DNA of 64,000 nucleotides. Source: Archivesica marissinica. Its lineage: Eukaryota; Mollusca; Bivalvia; Venerida; Vesicomyidae. The notes under the pieces were generated by a model, which had not been told where the DNA came from, did not search any database, and worked only from the letters and a program-made list of their open reading frames with translations. This document shows positions 12,001 to 24,000 of this stretch, piece after piece (positions within the stretch are counted from its first letter, which is position 1; each line of letters opens with the position of its first letter). Both the position numbers and the translations under genes were made by a program. The DNA lies in assembly GCA_014843695.1 (NCBI GenBank), contig CM026390.1, positions 58,274,543 through 58,338,542 on the forward strand, in the 5' to 3' direction.

Positions 12001-15000
12001 ATTAATATCTATGATATGTTATTCCTGTGATCTTTATATTTATAGACGATCTTTATATTTATAAACGATCTTTATATTTATAAACGATCTTTATATTTAT
12101 AGACGATCTTTATATTTATAAACGATCTTTATATTTATAAGCGATCTTTATATTTATAAGCGATCTTTATATTTATAAAGTGCTCTTTCATCTTCTATAT
12201 TGGTGGAAATAAAAGATTATATACAGTCAAACCTGTCTTAAGCAGCCAGCCAAGGGAATAACAGAAAGTGGCTGCTTAGCACAGGTGGCTGCTTAATAGA
12301 GGTCAAATTTATAATGAAACAACATATTGGGAATCTGGAAACTGGCTTCTTCATACAGGTTGGTTGCTTAATAGAGATCAAATGTATAATAAAACAACAT
12401 ATTGGGAATCTGGAAACTGGCTGCTTCATACAGGTTGGCTGCTTAATAGAGGTGACCACTAACACAGGTTTGACTGTATTATATATACCAACAAACATTA
12501 TGAAATATGTTGTGTAATTTAATTGATTTGTTGTGTTGTAGGTCCTCCAACTCCAAGATTAGTCAGTTACAAGTAGCTCTAGGAGAGAGGAAGGGAGCAT
12601 TCAACTCATTAGCGTCTAAGTAAGTTTGATTTCTGCTTATATACCCACATAGAGAAATCATGCAGGTATCAAAGCTAATAACATTTGTTGCAGTAATTGG
12701 CAATATGCGGGAACTATTCCCATTTAGAAGTCTAAAAGTTCTTTAACCCATTCAACACCAAGTAACTCACATGGACTGGTCCATGATATTCATAAACCAA
12801 TAAATGAATCAGAAAATCACATTTGGACAAGTTCATTTATCAAAATGGGTAATTATGTCTAAAAATAGTCATATCACTGGCAAAAAGTGCAGATCCTGAT
12901 GAGACGGCTCGTCACGAGCCGGCTCATCTGGATCTACACTTTTTGTAAGCCTATTTAGAGGTCTGTGGTGTTGAAAGGGTTAAAGGATCATGTTGTCAAA
13001 TTGTCGTGAAAAATTTATAATGCAATTTTTTGTTTTAAGAATTACCTCCCATGATCAACTTCAATAGGATATTATTTATTTATTTCAGATACTGACTAAT
13101 ATATATGCCTTGTGCAATACCCGAAGCACAGTTGGTCGTGCTACAATTTCACATATTTTGATTGATGGAATAATCAATATTCTAACACGACCCAGCTAAT
13201 AACATACATACTTGTAGAGTAAAATCTACCTCAGGTTATTCTGCGATATACCTACCTTGAACTATGCTGCGCGCGCACCGTGTTTTGGCTATTCCATTTA
13301 TGCAATGCGTGTAAAGTTTTATTAATGAAAGTCACGTGATGTTTGTAAAAAATACCGTGGGAATTCACGGAAGTGAGCTATTTTTAGAGTCAGATAATCT
13401 CTTGTCCGTCTTGTTTTTCTGTTAAGTAACGTTTCAGTTACTATTCTGTACAGTTTTATTTGACAAAATAAATAAAATTATTGATCAGTTACAACTTTTG
13501 TTCATTTATGCACTAGATTGATATTTTCCATAAAAAATAACGTCATCACCCCTTACGCGGGAGGAAATTTGCAAATGCAGCGGTGTTTGAAGAAAATACT
13601 CCTTTAAAATTAATAGAAGTAAGTCGTGTTAGAATCGAAATAATAAGTATCAACCGTGGTATATTGCAGAATATATTTCTTAAATCACATATGTTAAATT
13701 TCGATAACAAATAAAATGATTAGTAATGGTTGTTTTGATTTCTATTAACGTTCAGCGCCTGCAAAGCATCTTGTAATTCATTTATATAGTCAATAATGTT
13801 GGGCCCTTATTATAATGTATATGCACTTATCGATCTCAGAACAAAATCATTTTAGAAGACAAGATCATTTTAGAAGAATTTATCTACTTTTCACTCATTT
13901 TTGTCATTTGCCAACGAGCTTCCTGAATTTGATTCTCTAGAATACAAAAAGTTCCTCTGGGAAGAAGTGGAGACTGTTATACTTAGCTTAGAATAAAAGT
14001 TTAAAATTTCCACCTTGGAACAGTGGTGCATCCAGAAAATATTCACTTTGTATATATAAGTATAACTGTAACTGTGTATTTTGAATGATGGAAAAATAAA
14101 CCAGTGGAAGATTTATCCTAGTGTTAACTTTAGTACACCGCCGTTTACGACCTATTCATTTTTTAAATAGATATCCATAAAGGGAGGTAATTTATAAATG
14201 ATAATGTTTTTCTCATCAAGCGTTGTTTTATCAGACATTTATCACCGCTAATACAAGTACTTATCACTATATTCTGTAGACTTGCCATGACCGAGTCAGA
14301 GCTGGCTCTAGTGGAACAGAAGTGCAACGACTATAGTGTGATCATTAACAGGCTCAAACATGAACTCTCCGACTCATCTACAGTTCACCAGGGTGATATA
14401 CGACGGGAAAGAGAGGTAACTGTTGGTAGTTTAAACCGTTCACAAGGGTAATATGTTAGTAGTTTCCACGGTACATCAGGGTTATATACGACGGAAAGAG
14501 AGGTAATTGTTGGTAGTTTAAGCCGTTCACAAAGGTAATATGTTAGTAGTTTCCACCATTCACCAGGGTGATATACGACGGGAAAGAGAGGTAACTGTTG
14601 GCACGGTAAACATGTTACAAAAACCATGAAGGCTCGCTGAAGCTGACCATCCAACGTTTTCCTAGTATTCATCTACTAAGCTGATCAATCTGTCAACTAA
14701 CCAAGTACTTTTCGGTTACGGTTTTGGTTTATCAGACAATGTAATCTCATTTACGATAATGTGAACTTGTTGTTTCTTTCAGGACAGAGCAAATACGGAG
14801 ATGAAGCTGTTGAAGGAACTGTCTGAGGCAAATGAGAGAAATATTGGCTTCGAAACTAAGGTAGCATACCAGTTTTATTCTATTATTTGTGTTATGCACA
14901 TGGAAACACATCTGTTCTTTAATATTTATTCCTGTACATGTACTAATGCATTAGTGAGATCATAGGTTTGATCCCCTGTCTGACCCTAATAAAATTAACA

Positions 15001-18000
15001 GTCTTTCAGATGGGACCATAAACCGAGGTCTCGCTTGTGTCGGTGCTTTACACCATGCACATAAAAAGAACCAGAGGAGACTCTGGAATGGGTCTCTGTC
15101 TGTATCATTGCACTATCCTCCAAAAATCTAAAATGACTAATCCCTTCAGGAGGCGTCGCTCATATGGGCAACCGGTAGCGACGATAAATAAACGTAAAAC
15201 ACAATGGATTAGTGTTTCAATATACACTTTAGCTGAATTGCACAGGTGGTTTGCCAGTGGCGAGTGTAAATACATATTGATTAGTTTATACAAATTTATT
15301 ATAGCTCGATTGTGAAATAGGTTCCTACAACTTATATCACTCTCAAGTCCTCAATCCTGATGCAATCTATTGCCATGAGGCAGAGAGATGAGGCAATGTG
15401 GAATTTAAATACCTTGCCTCCTAAGGGCACAATTGTAACGGCTTATTATGAATAAATGCACATTACTTGTGTTGATTTGTTTCATTAAATATGACTGAAA
15501 TGGAACATGGGAAGTATTTTCTTCTTGGAAATTTATGCACTAAATCGGGTGTATGGTAGTGGAAAATAATTTAATATTACATGGCTGGTTTATACATTTT
15601 TTTTTAGCTCAATTGTGAAACAAGTTATTACACCTTATATTAAGCACCCTTATTCCTGATGGAAGATCAAATTCTGGAGATCTGAATTATAAAAATAAAG
15701 TAAAATGTTTGTTTATTATAGTGTCACCCCTATTTAAAGGGCCAGCCATTTCTGACTTATGAGACACCTCGTTTTATGAACATCATTACTTCTCGAATCC
15801 TAGGCTTGTATGCCAAGCCCCAGGCTGGTAGGCAATCGGTAACAATTATTTAACTAGCTGGTGGCTCACCAACCGTCCATATCAGAACAATCCACTGACG
15901 AGGTTCGAACCTTCGACCTCCCGCTCCGTAGGCCACGGAGACGGAATTATATGTAACATTCAGCTTTACCATATTGTATTAAAGTGTAAACTTTATTTAT
16001 TTTACAACAATTGCGAAGCAAGTTTTAACAACTTATATTATTCACTCTCGTTGGCGCGTGGTCACTCGTGTGGGAGGAAACCGGAGTACCCGGAGAAAAC
16101 CCACCTGTCCGATCTGGCGACCACCGTACCATCTCACATACTTCCTGGTCCGAGGATCGAAACCGGGTTGCATTGGTGAGAAACGAGCGCGCTAACCACT
16201 GCGCTAATCGGACAGCCACTTATTATCATTATATCATGGAATTAAAAAGTATTGGAAGAAAGAACAGTGATAGATATCAAATGAAACCTAATTATGTTAG
16301 ATATAATATACTAGTTGAAGACTTATTGGGGTAGCAGACGACGTAGGTGGGAAGGGCCGTTTTCTAATGTTGGTTATAACTTGTGGCCCGACCCTTTTGC
16401 AATGTTACACAAATGTATGTATGCATCTTATACATTGTTAATTTCTATTCTGTATCATGCATGTATGTCAACTGTACTGTTTAATATGCATATGCAATAA
16501 AATATGGTTAAATGAAGACGACGTAGGTATTCCAAGAACAGATAGCATTGCTTCATTGTTCCAGGTTGAAGATTTAGAGAGAAAGAGTCGTCAGCAGACG
16601 GAGCAAGTGTTTGGTTTCAAGGAACAAATAACCACCTGCCAAGCGGAGCTCAAAATGAAAGGTTCACAGTATGAAGGTAATAGACAATATTGTTATCTTT
16701 ACTGAGACAGAGAGATAAAATATGTTATATTTGTAGCTTATTTGGTTTAAACATATTTATTTTCTATCATGTACATGATTATTTACAACAATTGAAGTAA
16801 GGAATCGGACAGAAAGCTATACAGCTTATGGTTGTGCTCTCCTAGCTTAGTTGCAAATTGATGGTACCGGTACCTTTATTTGCCTTATGGCCTCTGGAAA
16901 AACTAACACAGAATTACAATTAAAAGAATCATTGTTTCCCACATACCAACCCTGATTTTTCAATGTGGGTAGGAACATTCTTTTCTTTTTTGACTAGCAT
17001 CATATTACATGTAGAGCATCCTCCGCCACATATTTCAGTGAGGGATATTGGTTTATCAACGTCTGTGCATGCGTGTGTCCATCCTGAGCCAGTTCTCAGT
17101 ATCCAAAGGGTGGAATTGTATGAAACTTAGAATAAATATTCTATCACCATAGTGTGGTGGTGTATGTGCACATTTCGCCGGGATATACCCTGTAACACCA
17201 GAGTTACAACCCTTTAATTTGTTACAAATGCACAAATGTGTCCATCCAGTTAAACTTGGACAGCGGTTTCAATTCATCGAATTTGTTTTCTAAATAGAGA
17301 GATTGCAGAGTGAAAGGAGCCGGAACAAAGATGGTCTACATGAAGCAGAGCAGATTCGACAGAAAGAGGTAAGCTACATTTCATGACAACCTCAATGTAT
17401 ATGTAGAATATATTGTTTGATATTCCAATGTTGGATGAGTACTGCCCAACACCGTCAATCCCTCCCTGAGGTTGACTGGTATCTCCCAGAGTATATTCCA
17501 TTCTACATCTATTTAAAATTTGTGGTGGTTATATAAATTTTGCAATGTTACATTCTACATTCCATGACCTGAATATATCGTCTTAGGTTATATGGCGACT
17601 CTACAACTATTATTGGTGGAGGAAGACCGAGGCTGCCCCTCCGAAGAGGATTTCAGTCACGGCCGGGCACCCGAGTAAAACCACTGACTGCTGGGATTCA
17701 AACCTGCAGTGGTGAGGAGCAATTGCATTGAAGTCAACACCCGTAACCACTCAGCCACGGAGGTCCCCTATTATACATAAAAAGAATCCCAGTTATAATT
17801 ATATAGAGCCTCCGTGACCGAGTGATCTACCACCCCGTCGTTAGAACTCGCCTTTCACCGTTATAGCAACGGCCGTGAGTTCTCTTTCTATCGGGGATAA
17901 ATGATATGTCAGAAAGTTGTCCTGTCTTACAGTGGGTGGAGAGTTGAACACTGGTAATAAGCCAAGAAATGCGGGTGGTCAGATATGGTGTTGCTAGGCA

Positions 18001-21000
18001 GTGTTACCATGACAATTGCAGGCTTAAATGTTGGTTGATACCGATATAATGTTACAAAGTTAATATATTGTTGTGTATGGAGAGAATCTTAATAAGCAGC
18101 AAGCATTCAAGTGTCTTTATTGTATGTACAGTCAAACCTGTGTTAGTGGTCATCTCCATTAAGCCGCCAACCTGTATTAAGCAGCCAGTTTCCAGTCAAA
18201 CCTGTGTTAGTGGTCACCTCCATTAAGCAGCCAACCTGTATTAAGCAGCAAGTTTCCAGTCAAACCTGTGTTAGTGGTCACCTCCATTTAGCAGCCAACC
18301 TGTATTAAGCAGCCAGTTTCCATATTTCCAATATGTTGTTTTATTATACATTTGACCTCTATTAAGCAGCCACCTGTGCTAAGCAGCCACTTTCTGTGAT
18401 TCCCTTGGCTGGCTGCTTAACACATGTTTTACTGTATACTCATTTGTTGTATATTATTATCACGATGAACTAAATATGTTTAATTCTGTCATTGCGCAGA
18501 ATAAAGTCAGAGCATTTACAAAAACCATAGATCCAGATCAGCAGCGTCTGACCAGGATCTATGTGTGTTATTACACAGGTGTTTCAGCTCCAGTGTCTGA
18601 AGAGCAATCAGCATATAGCCTGTTCAGACGGCATGTTCTGTTCTGTCTGATCGCATTCTCTGCTTTGCAACTTTGGCGGTGAAAGAGTTAAGCCAATATA
18701 ATGTAACACCACATCTGATCAGGATCTATGTTGTTTGCTATTCCGACAGGTGCTTCAGCTCCACTGTTTGAAGAACAATCATCATGCATCCTGATCAGAT
18801 TGCACATTGTGTTCTGTCTGATCGGGTTCTCTGCTTTTTGTTGCTTTTAATGCGACATTGGCAGTGAAAGAGTTAAGCCAATATAATGTTATATACTACA
18901 GATACAGAGAATAAAGCAGGAGTCTGAGGATACGGAGAAGGCACTACGAGAGAGAATACAGAGACTAGAGATGACCAGGCTACAGCTGGAGGAGGGATTG
19001 AGTCAGTTAAAGACATCAAACATGACCGATAAACTGCAGGCAGAGGAGAATATAAACATTGCCAAACAAAAAGTGAAAAATGAAGAGGTATGTGGTGTCG
19101 GTGTTGTCTGTCTGTGTGCTTTAGCTACGGATGATCGTAAATATAATATACCACTTAGTTTATACAAATTTATTTTAGCTTGATTGCGAAAAAAGTTCTT
19201 TCAACTTATATTAATCGCTCTCGAGACCTCATTCCTGATAGAATCCATCGCCATGAAGGAGAGAGAAAAGGCAATATGGAATTTAAATGCCTTGCCTACG
19301 GGCACAATCGTAACGGCTCCAGCAGGACTCAAACTCCAGATCTTTCGCACCTGAAGCAAACGCGCATCCACTGCGCTATCACGACTTCCACATGTAAATA
19401 GCAGTAATGATTAAAAACACTGTATTAGGCAAGTGTGGTCACATCCACATTGCCATATGATTACTACTTTATTATTCTGATTGGACATGTCTGGGTCACA
19501 CATCGTCTCTCTTGAGCATATCTATGCAATATTATTATGCTCCGCTGTTTTGTTGTATTACTGTGTGTTTTGTAGGAAGTCATGACGTTGCCATGTTATA
19601 ATCTACGTGTGTTTTGTAGGAAGTCATGACATTGCCATGTTATAATATATGTATGTTTTGTAGGAAGTCATGACGTTGCCATGTTATAATATACGTGTGT
19701 TTTGTAGGAAGTCAGGATAAAGTTGCCATGTTATATATGTGTGTTTTGTAGGAAGCCAGGATAAAGTTGCCATGTTATAATATATGTGTGTTTTGTAGGA
19801 AGCCAGGATAAAGTTGCCATGTTATAATATATGTGTGTTTTGTAGGAAGCCAGGATAAAGACGCTATGATATATGTGTGTTTTGTAGGAAGCCAGGATAA
19901 TGTTGCCATGTTATATATGTGTGTGTTTTGTAGGAAGCCAGGATAAAGTTGCCATGCTATAATATATGTGTGTTTTGTAGGAAGCCAGGATAAAGTTGCC
20001 ATGTTATATATGTGTGTGTTTTGTAGGAAGCCAGGATAAAGTTACCATGTTATATATGTGTGTGTTTTGTAGGAAGCCAGGATAAAGTTGCCATGTTATA
20101 ATATATGTGTGTTTTGTAGGTAGCCAGGATAAAGTTGCCATGTTATATATGTGTGTGTTTTGTAGGAAGCCAGGATAAAGTTGCCATGTTATAATATATG
20201 TGTGTTTTGTAGGTAGCCAGGATAAAGTTGCCATGTTATATATGTGTGTGTTTTGTAGGAAGCCAGGATAAAGTTACCATGTTATATGTGTGTGTTTTGT
20301 AGGAAGCCAGGATAAAGTTACCATGTTATATATGTGTGTGTTTTGTAGGAAGCCAGGATAAAGTTGCCATGCTATAATATATGTGTGTTTTGTAGGAAGC
20401 CAGGATAAAGTTGCCATGTTATATATGTGTGTGTTTTGTAGGAAGCCAGGATAAAGTTACCATGTTATATATGTGTGTGTTTTGTAGGAAGCCAGGATAA
20501 AGTTGCCATGTTATAATATATGTGTGTTTTGTAGGAAGCCAGGATAAAGTTGCCATGCTATAATATACGTGTGTTTTGTAGGAAGCCAGGATAAAGTTGC
20601 CATGTTATATATGTGTGTTTTGTAGGAAGCCAGGATAAAGTTACCATGTTATATATGTGTGTTTTGTAGGAAGCCAGGATAAAGTTGCCATGCTATAATA
20701 TATGTGTGTTTTGTAGGAAGCCAGGATAAAGTTGCCATGCTATAATATATGTGTGTTTTGTAGGAAGTCAGGATAAAGTTGCCATGTTATAATATCTGTG
20801 TGTTTTGTAGGAAGCCAGGATAACGTTGTCATGTTATATATGTGTGTGTTTTGTAGGAAGCCAGGATGAAACAGATGGAAGAGAAGGTACGAGTGATGCA
20901 TATCTCTAAAGATGAATTACAGAGTCACCATAACCAGCAACAGACACTTATATCCGAATTAACATCTAAAAATAGCTCCCTAACATTGGAGGTAGAGAGC

Positions 21001-24000
21001 TACAAAAGGAGAATTGAAGAGTTAAGCGAGGTATGAACATTTGTTACCTCTACATTAGGAATATTAAGGAGAGCTAATGTACTCACCCAGGCTTTGGTTA
21101 ATGTGTTATGGCGTAGTTGCTATATATTATGAACCAATCACTATACAGTCAAACCTGTCTTATGCAGCCAACTAAGGTAGCAATGAGAGTTGTTTAGTCA
21201 AAATTGCTGCTCAATAGAAGTTAATTGTTGAATAAATTGCCACATTGGGAATGCTGTATCAGACTGTTTAATACATGTTGACTGCTTAATACAGGTGAAC
21301 AGTAACACAGGTTTGACTGCATACCTTTGAACCGTAACACAGTTCTTCCCTATCAAATTGTGAGCTGTTTAAATTAAGTTCCATAACTCTGGCACATAAT
21401 TGAACACAGTTATCCCCATTTTTTACATTTATTATATTATTAAAATGTTTTCTGTTTGTTGCCTGAACCACTGAGTACATAGCATTGAATCTTGAGGTAA
21501 ATATCATCGCCCCGGTCACGCCGTGTCTCATTTATATGAAAATGTTGGCAGTTTCTTACGGAGGTTGGTGTGCCAAGTACTGGTTAACCACTGGAGCCTG
21601 CTCAGGAAAGGAGTTGTTAGGTAAACTGCCCGTCGCTCAAATGGGAAACTGGTAGCAACGTTAAATAAACTTCAATAAATGAGTATTTTATATTGTAAAT
21701 GAATAATCTCCCTTTAATTTATACAAATTCATTTTTAGCTCGATTGCGAAACAAGTTCTTATAACTTATATTAATCACTCTCGAGACCTCATTCCTGATG
21801 GAATCCATCACCACGAGGGAGAGAAGAGGCAACATGGAAATTAAATGCCTTGCCTAAGGGCACAATCGTAACGGCTCCAGCGGGGTTCGAACTCCGGACC
21901 TTTTGCACCTGAAGCGAACGCGCATCCACTGCGCTATCACGACTTCCACTATCTCCCTTTGACCATTGATTAATCTCCTGAAATCCCAAGACTACTAAAG
22001 ATCACTGAATAAAAGATGTGTAAAGTTTCATTATGTTTCCAAGTAACGGGTCATGTATCTTGTGCATTAAAAACAGGAACTACATGTTTTATCGTTACCA
22101 TGTATTCTATGTTTGTGTAAAGATTTGCTGTAGCGTGATGAGTGGTTATGGTCATTGACTTTAAATCACTAGCCCTGCACCGCTAGGTTTGTATAAAGAT
22201 TTACTGTAGCGTGGTGAGTGGTTATGGTCATTGACTTCAAATCACTAGCTGTTGGTTCAAATCCCATTGGCACTGTCGAATTCGGTCATGAGAAGAAACT
22301 ATCCAACTTGTTTGTGGAAGGTTGGTGGTTCTACCTGTTGCCCATCCTTGCCTGAAATACTGCTCAGAGAGGAAGGCAGGGTCTTCCTCCACCAATAACA
22401 GCTGGAGAATTGCTGTATGACCTAAGCTGTTGGTGCAACATTAAACTCAAAAACAAACTCACCTCATTAACTTTACTGTAGAAGTTTGAGCGTGTTTTAC
22501 GTTTATTTATCGTCGCTACCGGTTGCCCATATGAGCGACGCCTCCTGAAGAGATTAGTCATTTTAGATTTTTGGAGGATAGTGCAATAATACAGAGAGAG
22601 ATCCATTCCAGAGTCTCCTCTGGTTCTTTTACGTGCATGGTGTACAGCACCGACACAAGACTGTATCTGCGACCCCTGGATTACCACTGGACTACAGATC
22701 CGTCTGTACTGAGAAGTTGAATTATGAAGACCTTTTAAAAATACCGATGAGCAGAGTTCCTTATGAAAAATAATGTTGGCTTTAAACAGGAAGTAAACAA
22801 CAAGAACGTGTACACAATGCAAGAAGTTGGTAGAGTGAAGATTGAGCTTCAAGGGACAGTCACGAAACTGGAAAATGAGAGATCGGTACAGAAAGAATTG
22901 AGAGAAAAACTGGGCGAGGCGGATACCAAATTATCAGGTAACCACTTCCACTTTGGTAACCCCAGTCTCGCAAGGGCTCGGAGCTGGTAATAGAGTTAAT
23001 GAGTGTTTATTGCCGAGCTGTCCCATCGGGCCCAGATTATATTTTTTATGCCAGAAACAGCCTGGGACATAGGAATAATTTTTTGTGCCTTGGTGATGTA
23101 ACTCTTAATAGTGTGGGTTTTCATGTGGGAGAAAGCTGGGATACACACAGAAAACCAACTGTCTCATCTGGAGACTGTATTACCCACTCGAACATCTCAG
23201 TCAAACCTGGATTGCATTTCATGAGGGGCGAGTGCTATCCACTGCATTAATCGTGTTGCTAATCTATGTAGATGTTATTTATGAATTGTGTAGAAGTTAG
23301 GTATGAATTATGTAGATGTTATTTATGAATTGTGTAGAAGTTAGGTATGAATTGTGTAGAAGTTAGGTATGAATTATGTAGAAGTTAGGTATGAATTGTG
23401 TAGAAGTTAGGTATGAATTATGTAGAAGTTAGGTATGCATTATGTAGAAGTTAGGTATGCATTATGTAGAAGTTAGGTATCAACTATGTAGAAGTTAGGT
23501 ATCAACTATGTAGAAGTTAGGTATCAACTATGTAGAAGTTAGATACCGACTATGTAGAAGTTATGTATGATGTATCAACTATGTAGAAGTTAGATATCAA
23601 CTATGTAGAAGTTAGATACAAACTATGTAGAAGTTATGTATCAACTATGTAGAAGTTATGTATCAACTATGTAGAAGTTAGGTATCAACTATGTAGAAGT
23701 TAGATATGAACTATGTAGAAGTTAGATATCAACTATGTAGAAGTTAGATACCAACTATGTAGAAGTTAGATATCAACTATGTAGAAGTTAGATATCAACT
23801 ATGTAGAGGTTAGATATCAACTATGTAGAAGTTAGATATCAACTATGTAGAAGTTAGATATCAACTATGTAGAAGTTAGATACAAACTATCAGGGATCAG
23901 TTTAGAGGGCGATGTGGGCGAAATTGTCGCCCTAGGGACACTGACTTCGCCCCTCTGGGGGCCCCACTTCTCCCTAAAAAAAAAAAAGTTTGGTTTTTAT

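Noticed and set aside
12890..12950. CTGATGAG motif suggesting a hammerhead ribozyme
   Set aside because: The GAAA core strand is absent; the motif is one arm of a long palindrome in the TTAA MITE.
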